The notes under the pieces are model-generated. The model saw only the letters and a program-made list of their open reading frames with translations, searched no databases and was not told the DNA's origin. A stretch of DNA of 42,296 nt from Deltaproteobacteria bacterium (GTDB lineage: Bacteria; Desulfobacterota; DSM-4660; Desulfatiglandales; HGW-15): assembly GCA_019308525.1 (NCBI GenBank), contig JAFDIC010000011.1:1-42296 (forward strand), read 5' to 3'. The position numbers and the translations under genes were made by a program. Shown here in pieces: positions 32,732 through 42,195 of the stretch (the stretch's first letter is position 1; each line of letters opens with the position of its first letter).

Positions 32732-33703
32732 TCAATCCACCTTGACCATAACAAGGAGAAGTGCGGTTACCACGAGGGCCAAGGCAGCCAATTCCCTCAA
32801 CCCCACAGGCTCGGAAAGGATCAGTGCGCTGCTCAAGACCCCTATGACAGGGATTGCGAGGGTCCCAATGGCGGCTACTGCGGCTGGAAACAGGCTGACC
32901 ACCTTGAACCATGCCCACTGGCAATAGATTATCGGCAATAGAATCACATAAGTCGATGCCAGGATGGTTCTCGGGGAAACATGTAGCAGGGAATCCAGGG
33001 GATCGAACAGGATAGCGCCCGCGACCACGGGGATACCCCCAAGAAGAAGTTGCCATGCGGTCAGCAAGGAGACCGCCATAGTCCATTTGAAGTGCTTGAT
33101 GGCTACGGTTCCCATGGCCCAGGAAACAGCCGCCCCCAGCATCAATGCCGAGCCGGCGGGCGAAGCGCTTATGCTTCCGAGTTCAGGGGCTATGAGGAGA
33201 AAGAGGCCCCCTATGCCGAACCCCAGCCCGAGCAATCGAAGAAGGCTTAGTTTCTCTCCGAGCACCAGGCGACCAAGAAGCGTGGCCCATATGGGCATGG
33301 TGAAGGCTATGATGGTCGCCCGGCTGGCGTTGATCCGAGAAAGGCCGTGCGCGGAAAGGATGTGCCAGCCTGTTATGTTCATAGAGGCCACGAGCAAGAG
33401 GGGCTTCAACTCCCCCCTGGGTATGGCAAGGGAGAGGCCCTTTGCCCTGGCCAGGATCATAAGCCCAATGCCACCCAGCACCAGGCACAAGGTCCTGAAG
33501 GTCCATGGGGGGATTTCCATGAGTGCAATCTTCATTATGGGCCAGTTCAGACCCCAAAAAAGGGTGAGGCTGATCAGCAAGAAGATACCCAGGGGAGGAA
33601 GGCCACTCCCCTCCTTGGACCTGCGGAGAGAAGACAAGGGCTTCCCAGTGCTTTGGCCCTTCAGTCGTCTATCTTCCCTGTCTTCTTGTGCCGGCAACTT
33701 CAC
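32732..33703 (-). CDS. EamA/DMT family transporter
   Basis: A 323-residue inner-membrane protein with about ten hydrophobic segments in two EamA repeats, the first from LGIFLLISLTLFWGLNWPI and the second from LMLGAAVSWAMGTVAIK. This family exports amino acids, nucleosides or other small metabolites; the substrate is unknown. The start is ambiguous: GTG 33703 has AAGG 6 bases upstream and is chosen, while ATG 33763 adds 20 basic residues and has no ribosome-binding site. No neighbour indicates a substrate. Confidence 0.85.
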   Translation of the reverse strand: MKLPAQEDREDRRLKGQSTGKPLSSLRRSKEGSGLPPLGIFLLISLTLFWGLNWPIMKIALMEIPPWTFRTLCLVLGGIGLMILARAKGLSLAIPRGELKPLLLVASMNITGWHILSAHGLSRINASRATIIAFTMPIWATLLGRLVLGEKLSLLRLLGLGFGIGGLFLLIAPELGSISASPAGSALMLGAAVSWAMGTVAIKHFKWTMAVSLLTAWQLLLGGIPVVAGAILFDPLDSLLHVSPRTILASTYVILLPIIYCQWAWFKVVSLFPAAVAAIGTLAIPVIGVLSSALILSEPVGLRELAALALVVTALLLVMVKVD

Positions 33704-33839
33704 CCCCTTCCTTTCCCCTCTCCTCTGCCGTTGAAGGGTTCGGCTCCTGACAGCATGTGGCAATGCCTAATTACCAAAGGCCTACAGGCTCTAAGCGCGC
33801 TGATGGGATGAACAGCAAAGCAGCAAGGTTCTTGATCCA

Positions 33840-34580
33840 TCAGGTGGGATCGCCCTTCTTGTGATGGGAGCCTATGGTCCAACTCCTGGCCCTCCTGATG
33901 AAGTCTCTAACCTCTTCATCGCTTCTGAAATCTTCAACGCCGCACTTATCATAATGGACCATCTTTCCTGGGTCTCGTAAATACTTTTCCCCTGGCCTGG
34001 ATCCCGGATACCCAAGGGCCATCATGTCATAAGGCACCATTTCACCGGGTATTCCAAGGAGGTCTTTGATCATACAATGGGCAAAGGGTGTGGTGACCGC
34101 GGAAACCCATTGAGAAGCGAGCCCCAGGGTGGTAGCGGCCAGGTGCATGTATATGAAGGCATTTGCCAGGCTCGAAACAAAAATCAATTGGAACCTCTCC
34201 TGGGAGTATCTTACGCCCATGGGAAGCCCGTCCTTCGTCCTAGTGTCGCCAAACAATAGGATAAAGACGGGTGCCGTGGTATAATCCATCCCTGAATCAA
34301 CCACTCCTTTCATCCGCCAGGGGCGTCCCTGCCAGGCTTCTCTGGTGGATTCCATGATCTTGCCCTGATCCCAGTAAGTGCTGATATATTCAACGATCTT
34401 GTTTCTCAGTTCGGGCTTCTTGACAACGACAAACTCCCATGGCTGCATGTTGAAGCCGGAAGGGGCCCATCTCGCCACCTCGATTATCTTTTCAATGTAT
34501 TCGTCCGGTACAGGATCAGGTTTGAAGCGCCTGATGCTGCGCCTCTTCTTGACCAGTTCCAGAAGGCTGTCATAATCCAT
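33840..34580 (-). CDS. Nitroreductase family flavoprotein
   Basis: A 246-residue FMN-dependent oxidoreductase of the nitroreductase superfamily. The FMN-binding RRSIRRFKPDPVPDE (13-27) and ARWAPSGFNMQPWEFVVV (36-53) are clear, and a later YDMMALGYPGSRPGEKY matches the C-terminal family motif. Natural substrates range from quinones to flavin breakdown and cannot be read here. The residue set after the second motif is longer than in the smallest family members. AAAGGGGGG precedes the ATG. Confidence 0.9.
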   Translation of the reverse strand: MDYDSLLELVKKRRSIRRFKPDPVPDEYIEKIIEVARWAPSGFNMQPWEFVVVKKPELRNKIVEYISTYWDQGKIMESTREAWQGRPWRMKGVVDSGMDYTTAPVFILLFGDTRTKDGLPMGVRYSQERFQLIFVSSLANAFIYMHLAATTLGLASQWVSAVTTPFAHCMIKDLLGIPGEMVPYDMMALGYPGSRPGEKYLRDPGKMVHYDKCGVEDFRSDEEVRDFIRRARSWTIGSHHKKGDPT

Positions 34581-34739
34581 TTGTTCCCCCCTTTCTTGTC
34601 TTTCTGTAGATTCACCGTGGGTTTGATTGTCCCCGAAGACCGGACTTCATGAGGGCAACGACCTCGCAGGGCGGCAATTGGTCCGTGCGCATAGAGCGGA
34701 ACCCCAAAATTGCCGCGTTTCCTTTCCATGCTGGTCCCA

Positions 34740-35942
34740 TTAAGGCACAATTATTCCGGGCGAGGAGGGGTCATGGACAAGTTCGGGTTCCTTTGCTTTA
34801 TCGGCTGCTTTCAAATAGAATTCTATACTCCTCTCCACAAGGGCCATGAGAAAGGGATTGGCTCCAAAGATCGTATCGTCTTCATCAAGGGAAAGGGCTG
34901 CTGCCAAAGCAATTCTGGCACATTGCTCCTCTCCCTTCTTGAAGAATACAAAGGCCATTTCTTCAAGTCTTCTTTTCAGGGTCTTCCTCCTGGCGAGAGG
35001 ATAAATCTTGCTCACTCCCTCGGCCTTGATTTCCCCTATGCGGCTTGCCCTTTGCGCATCGGAGATCAGGATGGGGCTTTCCTGGGCCGCCTGGATCTCT
35101 TCCATAAGCGGTTCAATTGCTTCCGGGTCAACCACCCATGTCTCCAGAAGCTTATGGTCCAAGAGCCTCCCTATCTGTGAAGAAGTCAATAGGGACTTCG
35201 AAATATCTTCGGGGGATATATAATCATATATTAAGGGTCGTTCAGGTATGGTAACATTCTCCAGTATCCATGGGCTGATCCTGAGGTATCCCTGGGAGGC
35301 CTCATCATCCGGCGTGGACTTTTGGCTGGCATAGGCCATTTCCATAATCTGAGCCACATGGGCCACGGATGTCTCCACGGGATCGAGGACCCGCTCCAAG
35401 AAGAAGTCCTTCAATTCATTCATGCGCTTCTTACTCTGGGTGCCTGCGACGAACTCCTTGAATCCAAGCTCATCATTCGCAACGCCTATCCCCACATCGT
35501 AGCCTCTCGGGAACTTGGGGACGGCTAAGAAAAGGGGGCGGTTTCCTGCTCCGTCTATAGGCCCTATGTAAGCAATGGACTCGGCATGGTCGAAGATCTT
35601 TGCCAGGCGGGGCTTTGAGATCTTTGGTCTCTCAAGATCGGGGATCGAAATCCCCCTTTGCTTGAGCTTGAAAAGGGCCTTCCTGATGGACTTTTGAACG
35701 CTCTTGTCGTCAGGAAACGCCTTGCTGATCGCAAGAATGATTGGCCGGGAACGGGTCTCGTCCAGGGGGAGCCTGTCCAGGAAAAGGGAGGCCAGCCTGG
35801 GTGTTGTTATGTGCTCCACTACTTGTGATGGATCAGTATCTTCCAGGGACTCAAGGACTTGTTGCAACTTGGCTTGGTCGGCGGGGGAAGCTGTGGTATG
35901 TTGCTTCTTTCGTTTTGCCCTTTTCTCCTTTTTCCTCGCCAT
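34740..35942 (-). CDS. Uncharacterised basic-N-terminus protein
   Basis: A 400-residue protein of no family I can name. The N-terminal 15 residues are almost all Lys/Arg (MARKKEKRAKRKKQ), like a nucleic-acid- or ribosome-associated tail, and the rest looks soluble and largely helical with charged repeats. It has no signal peptide or membrane segment. The start at 35942 is the first ATG and gives the Lys/Arg tail. It lies divergent from rnc, sharing a 261-base region, so a link with RNA metabolism is possible but only from position. Confidence 0.65.
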   Translation of the reverse strand: MARKKEKRAKRKKQHTTASPADQAKLQQVLESLEDTDPSQVVEHITTPRLASLFLDRLPLDETRSRPIILAISKAFPDDKSVQKSIRKALFKLKQRGISIPDLERPKISKPRLAKIFDHAESIAYIGPIDGAGNRPLFLAVPKFPRGYDVGIGVANDELGFKEFVAGTQSKKRMNELKDFFLERVLDPVETSVAHVAQIMEMAYASQKSTPDDEASQGYLRISPWILENVTIPERPLIYDYISPEDISKSLLTSSQIGRLLDHKLLETWVVDPEAIEPLMEEIQAAQESPILISDAQRASRIGEIKAEGVSKIYPLARRKTLKRRLEEMAFVFFKKGEEQCARIALAAALSLDEDDTIFGANPFLMALVERSIEFYLKAADKAKEPELVHDPSSPGIIVP

Positions 35943-36156
35943 ATATGGAACCCCGGAGTCTCAGATAAAAAGTTATATATCTCGTACGAGGAAAAATATC
36001 AAACAGAAAATCCAGGACAGAAAACGATATGCCATCTCTGATGCCCTTTGCCCCGAGAAGGAATGAGCACCCTGGAGGGGCTCTGGTGTTCAGCCCGAAA
36101 GAGGCAGCAGTAGCCCCTTCCCTTGGGCTGGGGCTGTATTGTGAAACAAAAAAATG

Positions 36157-36162
36157 TATAAT
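36157..36162 (+). promoter_or_regulatory. Candidate -10 box of the rnc operon
   Basis: TATAAT preceded by TG, about 42 bases before the rnc ATG, in the divergent region 35943-36203. No convincing -35 is visible at 16-18 bases. Confidence 0.35.
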
Positions 36163-36203
36163 TGTTTTGGTGAGAGAAAAATTGAATAGAAGGGATCGGA
36201 TCG

Positions 36204-36932
36204 ATGGGTTGTTCGGATTCGGGAGCAAGCGGGTTTGAGCATTTGTGCAAGAGGTTGGGATATCGGTTCAAGAACCGTGACCTGCTGGAGGAAGCCTTCA
36301 GGCACTCATCTTATGTGAACGAGGCAGGCCATGCCGATCTCAGAGACAACGAGAGGCTCGAGTTTCTTGGAGACGCGGTACTTGGTCTGGCAATCGGCCA
36401 TGTCTTGATGGACCTCTTCAAGAATGCGACCGAAGGGGAACTGACCAGGTACAGGTCTTTCGTGGTAAATGAAAAGGGACTCTCCTGCATGGCCAGGATG
36501 CTGGGGCTCGGAGAGTACCTCTTTCTTGGAAAAGGCGAGGAGACATCAAGCGGCAGGGAAAAACCATCCATATTGGCCAATACGATGGAGGCGTTGGTAG
36601 GGGCCCTGTACCTGGATGCGGGCTTTGAAAAAACAAAGGAGATAATAGGGGAACTGTTCCTGCCAATGATAAACGAGATCCAGTCGAGGGCATTGGTGAA
36701 TGACTACAAGAGCATGGTACAGGAATACAGCCAGGAGATCTACAGGACTCGTCCCGAGTACCGGGTCTTGCAGGAGGAGGGGCCGGCCCACGAGAAGACA
36801 TTCAAAGTAGCTTTGATGATAAACGGCAAGACCGTAGGGCAGGGAGAAGGGCGGAGCAAGAAAGAGGCCGAACAGGAGGCGGCCAAGGAGGCGTTGTCTT
36901 GGCTAAAGGCGGAAGAAAAGGATTCTCGATAA
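36204..36932 (+). CDS. rnc: Ribonuclease III, with Asn at a metal-ligand position
   Basis: Double-stranded RNA endonuclease that processes rRNA precursors and structured mRNAs; 242 residues, normal length. The signature NERLEFLGDAV (49-59) holds Glu53 and Asp57. The second catalytic pair reads ILANTMEALVGALYLD: Glu129 is kept but the position of the usual Asp is Asn126. The dsRNA-binding domain occupies about 165-237 (KSMVQEYSQEI to KEAEQEAAKEALSWL). An ATG at 36204 has GAAGGG about 10 bases upstream. The next gene starts inside its last codons. Confidence 0.94.
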   Translation: MGCSDSGASGFEHLCKRLGYRFKNRDLLEEAFRHSSYVNEAGHADLRDNERLEFLGDAVLGLAIGHVLMDLFKNATEGELTRYRSFVVNEKGLSCMARMLGLGEYLFLGKGEETSSGREKPSILANTMEALVGALYLDAGFEKTKEIIGELFLPMINEIQSRALVNDYKSMVQEYSQEIYRTRPEYRVLQEEGPAHEKTFKVALMINGKTVGQGEGRSKKEAEQEAAKEALSWLKAEEKDSR

Positions 36933-37936
36933 TACCGGTATTTATCCCGAACCAGGGATGCCCCCACAGGTGTGTCTTCTGCCACCAGGAGAAGATTACG
37001 AACCAAGTGCAAGGGCCGATGAACGGCAGGGGGGTAAAGGCCTTTATCGAGCAGGCCCTCGGGGCAAGAGGCCTTCAGGGGAAAAGGGTAAGACAGGTCG
37101 CTTTCTACGGCGGGACCTTCACAAGCCTGAACATGGAGAGGATGAGGGACTTCTTGGGGTCTGTCCAACCCTTCTTGAAGGCAGGGCTGGTAGAATCCAT
37201 CCGGGTGTCCACGCGCCCGGACTCCCTGGATCAAAGAAGGCTGGAGATAATGAGGGAGCACGGTGTCACCACCGTGGAGCTTGGGGCACAGTCCATGGAT
37301 GACGAGGTGCTTGAGCTGACAAAGCGGGGCCACAGGGCGGCAGATACCGTCAGGTCGGTCCGCATGTTGAGAGATCACGGCTTTAGCGTCGGCATACAGC
37401 TCATGCCCGGGCTACCGGGAGATTCCAGGGAGAGGTTCCGACGGACCGTCGAGAAGGTGGTAGAGCTGAAGCCAGATATGGTGAGATTGTACCCGGTCCT
37501 GGTAATCAAGGGGACGGAACTGGCGAAGTGGTACCAGCAGGGCAAATACAGGCCTCTTGAACTGGAAGAGGCGGTTGTGGTTTGCCGCGACAGTTGTGTG
37601 GCGCTGGAGGAAGAGGGCATCCCGGTAATCCGCATAGGTCTCCTTACGCCCCGGTCCCTGTTTGAAGAAGGACAGATCTTGGCCGGTCCCTGGCACGATT
37701 CTTTCGGTTTCCTGGTCCGTGCCGGCATCCACCTGAAACGGGTGATGGGTCTGTTGCCCTCACCAGGCGAAGCCAAGGGAATCCGGATAAGGGTCCCGGC
37801 ACGAGAGATTCCCCTCCTAAGGGGATACAAGAACCAGGGGGTAAAGGAAATAGAAAGAATAACAGGAGCGAAGGTATCAGCTATCCTTCCCGATGAGTCA
37901 CTGAGTAGGGGGCAGATACGGGTGGACAAGGTATGA
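36899..37936 (+). CDS. Elp3-like radical SAM protein between rnc and era
   Basis: A 345-residue radical SAM enzyme with the cluster motif CPHRCVFC (Cys21, Cys25, Cys28), then QVAFYGGTFT and VELGAQSMDDEVL, typical of Elp3- and HemN-like radical SAM cores. It lacks the GNAT acetyltransferase domain of true Elp3. Similar genes sit next to rnc in other bacteria, so a role in RNA modification is plausible but unproven. Only a TTG start is available (36899), 34 bases inside rnc, with AGGAGG 7 bases upstream. It ends by overlapping era as ATGA. Confidence 0.85.
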   Translation: MAKGGRKGFSIIPVFIPNQGCPHRCVFCHQEKITNQVQGPMNGRGVKAFIEQALGARGLQGKRVRQVAFYGGTFTSLNMERMRDFLGSVQPFLKAGLVESIRVSTRPDSLDQRRLEIMREHGVTTVELGAQSMDDEVLELTKRGHRAADTVRSVRMLRDHGFSVGIQLMPGLPGDSRERFRRTVEKVVELKPDMVRLYPVLVIKGTELAKWYQQGKYRPLELEEAVVVCRDSCVALEEEGIPVIRIGLLTPRSLFEEGQILAGPWHDSFGFLVRAGIHLKRVMGLLPSPGEAKGIRIRVPAREIPLLRGYKNQGVKEIERITGAKVSAILPDESLSRGQIRVDKV

Positions 37937-38826
37937 TGGCTTCGGAGTTTCGCTCAGGTTTCGTGGCCATTATAGGCCCTCCCAACGTCGGCAAGTCTAC
38001 CCTGTTGAACTATCTAATAGGCAAGAAGATCGCCATTGTCTCCCCCAAACCCCAGACCACACGAAACCGAATACTCGGAATTTACCATGGAGAGAACTTC
38101 CAGATAGTATTTCTTGACACACCCGGCATCCACAAGACGCGAACACCCTTGCACAGGAGCATGGTCGCTTCGGCCCAATCCACTTTGCAAGAGGTCGACA
38201 TCATCCTATTGATGGTTGAGATGAAGCGGCCAGAGCCTCAGGAGATCTCACAGATAATCAAAAAACTCAAAAGGGTAAAAAAATCCGTGATCCTCGCGAT
38301 CAATAAGATTGACCTGGGACCAAAGGAAGAACTATTGCCGATCAGTGACAGCTATAGGAAAAGACATGACTTTGACGCCATTGTTCCGATATCAGCATTG
38401 CGAGGAGATGGAATCAATTCTCTCCTCGAGGAACTGAGATCAAGGCTGAAACAAGGCCCCGCGTTTTTCCCCGAGGGCATGGAGACAGACCAGTCGGAAA
38501 GCTTCCTGGTGTCCGAAATCATTCGTGAGAAGATCTACATACATACGAGAAAGGAGCTACCCTATTCCTCAGCGGTCACGGTGGAAAGGATGCAGGAGGC
38601 CCCTGAAGGGGACCTCCTCATCATATCCGCAGTCCTAAGTGTCGAAAGACAATCTCAAAAGGCCATCCTCATCGGTGAGAAGGGGAGGATGATAAAAAAG
38701 ATAGGCCAGGCCGCCAGATTGGAAATCGAGAGAATATTCGGCACCCACGTCTTCTTGGAATTGAGGGTCAGGGTGGAAAAAAACTGGAGCAGGGATACCA
38801 GGGCCTTGAGAAGGCTGGGATACTAG
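37933..38826 (+). CDS. era: GTPase Era
   Basis: Essential GTPase that assists 30S ribosome assembly by binding the 3' end of 16S rRNA. The 297 residues comprise a GTPase domain with G1 GPPNVGKS (15-22), G3 DTPG (62-65) and G4 NKID (124-127), and a C-terminal KH domain (about 235-285, KAILIGEKGRMIKKIGQAA). ATG 37933 overlaps the preceding stop; ATG 37936 directly after it would be two codons in. With rnc this is a standard ribosome-maturation operon, and a strong terminator closes it. Confidence 0.96.
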   Translation: MMASEFRSGFVAIIGPPNVGKSTLLNYLIGKKIAIVSPKPQTTRNRILGIYHGENFQIVFLDTPGIHKTRTPLHRSMVASAQSTLQEVDIILLMVEMKRPEPQEISQIIKKLKRVKKSVILAINKIDLGPKEELLPISDSYRKRHDFDAIVPISALRGDGINSLLEELRSRLKQGPAFFPEGMETDQSESFLVSEIIREKIYIHTRKELPYSSAVTVERMQEAPEGDLLIISAVLSVERQSQKAILIGEKGRMIKKIGQAARLEIERIFGTHVFLELRVRVEKNWSRDTRALRRLGY

Positions 38827-38870
38827 AAAGAAAAAAGCCAACTCTTGATCAAAAGCCGGCTTTTTTCTTT
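38827..38870 (+). terminator. Rho-independent terminator after era
   Basis: AAAGAAAAAAGCC (38827-38839) and GGCTTTTTTCTTT (38858-38870) pair over 13 bases, one base after the era stop. The right arm itself supplies the T-run. Confidence 0.85.
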
Positions 38871-38985
38871 AGGAGGAAAGAGGTTTGTTTAAACCTGTAT
38901 ATAGTATAAGCAATATTCTTGCCAAACCTATCCCATGAAGGAAATTATTGTGAACGTGTTGAAATTATTGGGTATATATTCTGTT

Positions 38986-39016
38986 CTGTAGGAGCGGTGT
39001 TTCCACGGGACATCCC
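38986..39016 (+). repeat. REP-like unit
   Basis: CTGTAGGAGC (38986-38995) followed by a short GC hairpin CGGGA-CA-TCCCG. The same 10-base head occurs at 5343 and, inverted, at 42213-42222. It lies in the 248-base gap after the era terminator, which is otherwise AT-rich and unassigned. Confidence 0.45.
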
Positions 39017-39118
39017 GATAAGTACAAAAATTTGTACCAAAAAGGGAGGCGTCTCTTTGGCTGGTGCCCTAACTTGTAAAAATGATTAATAAAGTAAAAG
39101 TTCAAAAAATTTTACCTG

Positions 39119-40483
39119 CTAGAAGGTGATTCGATACTTTTTCAACTTGTGCTGGATCAAGCTCTTTGTGATACCCAGCATCTCCGCCGCGTGGGACTGG
39201 ACATTGTGACATTGTTGTAAGGCCCGCCGGATAAGTTTTTCTTCTATTTCTTCCAATGTTTTTTGCAATGGTGCATCCATGGGGATGAACCTGTTGATAT
39301 CCAGGTCCTTTTCATGCCCCAGGAGCTCCGCAGGGAGATCGTCCAAACCGATCCTATCGCCGGGGTTCAGCACCACGGCCCTTTCGATGACATTCTCCAG
39401 TTCCCTCACATTGCCGGGCCAACTATAACTATACAGGGCCTTCCATGCATCGGGGGTGAGCTCCATGTCCCCTCTGCCCTGCTCTTGCCTGTATTTTTTG
39501 ATGAAATGGTGAACCAAAGGCCTTATGTCCTCTGTGCGCTCCTTCAAGGGCGGGACTTCTATATGGATGACATTGAGCCTATAGTAGAGGTCTTTGCGAA
39601 AGCGACCCGTTTCCACGTCTTCCTTGAGGTCCCGATTAGATGCCGACAAAACCCGCACATTTACCCTGATGGTACGCGTCCCTCCCACCCTTTCAAATTC
39701 CATTTCCTGAAGCACCCGCAGGAGCTTGACCTGCAAGGCCGGGGGCATTTCGCCGATCTCGTCCAGGAAAAGGGTCCCCCCATCCGCCAGTTCGAAGCGT
39801 CCCTTTTTCAGTGCAACGGCGCCCGTAAAGGCGCCCCTCTCATGTCCGAAGAGTTCGCTCTCCAGCAGGGTCTCGGTAAGAGCGCCGCAATTCATGGATA
39901 TGAACGGCCGGTCTTTTCTGGGGCTTTCGTAATGAATAGCCTTTGCAATGAGTTCCTTTCCTGTACCTGAAGGCCCCGTAATGAGGACTGATGCCTTTGA
40001 TGGCGCGACCTTCTGAATCATATCATATATTTTGAGCATGGGCTTGCTTTTCCCGATGATATTTCCATAACTGTACCTGTCGGAGAGGGCCTTGCTCAAG
40101 AGCCTGTTCTCCTTGATAAGCCGATAATTGTGAAGCGCCTTCTTGACCGTCAGCTTGAGTTCCTCGTTCTTGAAAGGCTTCGTAATATAATCGTATGCCT
40201 GCATTTTCATGGCTTCGACCGCCCTTTCTATAGTCCCGTAAGCGGTCATCATGATGACAGGAGTATCGGGCTTGATCTTCTTTGACTCCTCGAGCAGCTC
40301 CATGCCACTCATGCCGGGCAGTTTCACGTCCGTTATGACCAGGTCAAGGTCAGACTCCTTGATCAGACGGAGCGCATCCCTGGCATTGAGGGCAGTAATG
40401 ATTTCATAGCCCTCCGGGGCGAGGAGTGCCTCCAGGACAAGCAGGTAGTTCTTTTCATCGTCCACTATTAGGATGGTTTCCAT
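39119..40483 (-). CDS. NtrC-family sigma54-dependent response regulator
   Basis: A 454-residue activator of sigma54 RNA polymerase. Receiver domain with phospho-acceptor Asp52 ([12 protein letters not shown]); AAA+ domain with Walker A GPSGTGKE (170-177), the sigma54-contacting GAFTGA (217-222) and Walker B GTLFLDE (236-242); and a C-terminal Fis-type HTH (about 415-452, [19 protein letters not shown]). All motifs are intact. It lies 18 bases after the sensor kinase gene, its likely partner. No consensus sigma54 promoter was recognised in the window, so its targets are elsewhere. Confidence 0.96.
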   Translation of the reverse strand: METILIVDDEKNYLLVLEALLAPEGYEIITALNARDALRLIKESDLDLVITDVKLPGMSGMELLEESKKIKPDTPVIMMTAYGTIERAVEAMKMQAYDYITKPFKNEELKLTVKKALHNYRLIKENRLLSKALSDRYSYGNIIGKSKPMLKIYDMIQKVAPSKASVLITGPSGTGKELIAKAIHYESPRKDRPFISMNCGALTETLLESELFGHERGAFTGAVALKKGRFELADGGTLFLDEIGEMPPALQVKLLRVLQEMEFERVGGTRTIRVNVRVLSASNRDLKEDVETGRFRKDLYYRLNVIHIEVPPLKERTEDIRPLVHHFIKKYRQEQGRGDMELTPDAWKALYSYSWPGNVRELENVIERAVVLNPGDRIGLDDLPAELLGHEKDLDINRFIPMDAPLQKTLEEIEEKLIRRALQQCHNVQSHAAEMLGITKSLIQHKLKKYRITF

Positions 40484-40501
40484 TGGAGTCCCTTCATGCC
40501 T

Positions 40502-41944
40502 TTACAGACTTGTCAGCCGGGGCAATATGACCTTTACGCAGGTGCCTTCACCCTCTTTGCTTTCTATGCTGATGTCGCCCCTGTGGCTCTGGATGATCTT
40601 TTGTACAATTGAGAGTCCCAGTCCGCTTCCCTTATCTTTTGTAGTAAAGAAAGGTTCGAATATCCTGTTAAGGTTTTCGGTGGTGATCCCCCGGCCCGTG
40701 TCTCTTATCTCCACCAGATAATTCTCCTTGTTCTCAACGAGGTTGACCCGTATCGATCCGTCCCTGTCCATGGATTGAATTGCGTTCAAAAGGATGTTGA
40801 GGAAGGCACGATACAGGAGTTCCTGATCCCCTTTGATGCCGAAATGTTTCCCGTCCCAGCTCGTCTCCACCTTGATTCTCCTCTTCTCCAATTCCGGGCT
40901 GAGGAAGGAGAGGTTTCGCGAAATTATCTCTTCGAGATAACAGTCTTGCATTTTGGGCCTCTGGGGCCTGGCGAAGTCTAGAAACTCTGTGACGATGTTG
41001 TTCAGGCGCGCGGATTCCTCGGTGATGACATTTGAAAGTCTTTTTTGCGTTTCCGTTGCGTCTGGTAAGCCGCCGAGCAGTTCGGCGGTGCTTTGAATAA
41101 TTCCCAAGGGGTTCTTTATCTCATGGGAAACTCCTGCGACCATTTGTCCGAGAGAGGCAAGCCGCTCGGCTTGATTCAACTGCTCTTCCAGTTTCAGCCG
41201 CTCCAGGGTGCGTTGTTCTATGTCCCTTTCCGCCTTGTGCACGATCAACAGGAGGGCCAGGAAGATCAGCCCCATGATGAGAATGGACAGGCCGAAAATG
41301 AGATATTGGAACTTGACTATCGACTTGTACTGGGGCGTGAGGTCCTGGATGAGTTCAAAAACGCCGCCTATGTAACCTTCAACAGGACTGAAGAGGGGGT
41401 AGGGGCCCCTGAAAGGGATGTAAGTCCTGAGCTTCCGTTGACCGCCTCCGAAGTCGATGTCCAGACCCCACAGGTCATCTTTGCTGGAAATCAACCCCGA
41501 AGACACTTCCCCCCTGAGGGCCTTCTTGTATCCCAGGCTCTCTTTTACCCTCATACCAATGAGGCTTGGGTCCGTGCTGTAAGCAATGACATCCTGCCCT
41601 ATTGAATGGATATTGACCAGATCCACGTTAAAGCCATGGATGGTGTTGCGTACCACCGTGTCCAACAACTTGCGTTGTTTCTCGTCCCTGAGCTGGATGG
41701 GCTCTCCCCTCTCATAGACGATAGGAATCACAAAGTACTGGAAGACCTGGTGATTGAGATTTTCCCCAAGGAGGAACGCGTAATTCTCATAGCTCTTCAG
41801 CAGTATCTCCTTTGCCTTTTGGGAAATTACCATGGAAAATGGGAAACTGAAGATGAGAATCACAATGAAACTGGCCCAGGCAAAGAATTTGACCAGGCGA
41901 AATTGCTTTCCCCTGGCCTGGACATTTGGAATAGGAGCCTCCAT
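40502..41944 (-). CDS. Membrane sensor histidine kinase partner of the NtrC-type regulator
   Basis: A 480-residue kinase with two membrane segments (about 20-41 and 213-236) flanking a periplasmic sensor of Cache/PAS-like look (SLIGMRVKESLGYKKALRG). A short linker follows, then the H-box with phospho-acceptor His274 (GVSHEIKNPLG), N-box LNILLNAIQ (382-390), G1 DTGRGI (415-420), F-box FEPFFTTK and G2 GSGLGL (439-444). The kinase core is complete. ATG 41944 is preferred, with AAAGG at 6 bases; the frame extends 22 residues further without support. The signal is unknown; the Cache-like domain suggests a small extracellular ligand. Confidence 0.93.
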   Translation of the reverse strand: MEAPIPNVQARGKQFRLVKFFAWASFIVILIFSFPFSMVISQKAKEILLKSYENYAFLLGENLNHQVFQYFVIPIVYERGEPIQLRDEKQRKLLDTVVRNTIHGFNVDLVNIHSIGQDVIAYSTDPSLIGMRVKESLGYKKALRGEVSSGLISSKDDLWGLDIDFGGGQRKLRTYIPFRGPYPLFSPVEGYIGGVFELIQDLTPQYKSIVKFQYLIFGLSILIMGLIFLALLLIVHKAERDIEQRTLERLKLEEQLNQAERLASLGQMVAGVSHEIKNPLGIIQSTAELLGGLPDATETQKRLSNVITEESARLNNIVTEFLDFARPQRPKMQDCYLEEIISRNLSFLSPELEKRRIKVETSWDGKHFGIKGDQELLYRAFLNILLNAIQSMDRDGSIRVNLVENKENYLVEIRDTGRGITTENLNRIFEPFFTTKDKGSGLGLSIVQKIIQSHRGDISIESKEGEGTCVKVILPRLTSL

Positions 41945-42054
41945 GAAACACCTTTTCTCAGGGGCAACACATCCCTGGGTTGAATTCCCTTCTAGGGTTT
42001 GTCTTAGCAAAACTAATTCACTATGATTGACCTTCTTGATCTATTTGCCATGCT

Positions 42055-42063
42055 ATTATACCA
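42055..42063 (-). promoter_or_regulatory. Candidate extended -10 promoter of the sensor kinase operon
   Basis: Minus-strand TGGTATAAT (42063-42055), a perfect -10 with the TG extension, about 110 bases before the kinase ATG. The -35 is weak (TCAATA at about 18 bases), as often seen with extended -10 promoters. Confidence 0.5.
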
Positions 42064-42195
42064 AATTTTAACCTATCGTATTGATATTCTAATGCAAAAA
42101 TGACAAAATCAAGAGCGGCAATCGGGGGTGGAGGGTAGCCCTACCAAAGTGCCAATTTCTTGCTAACGGAGGCAACCTTGAGCTTTGAACCTTTC

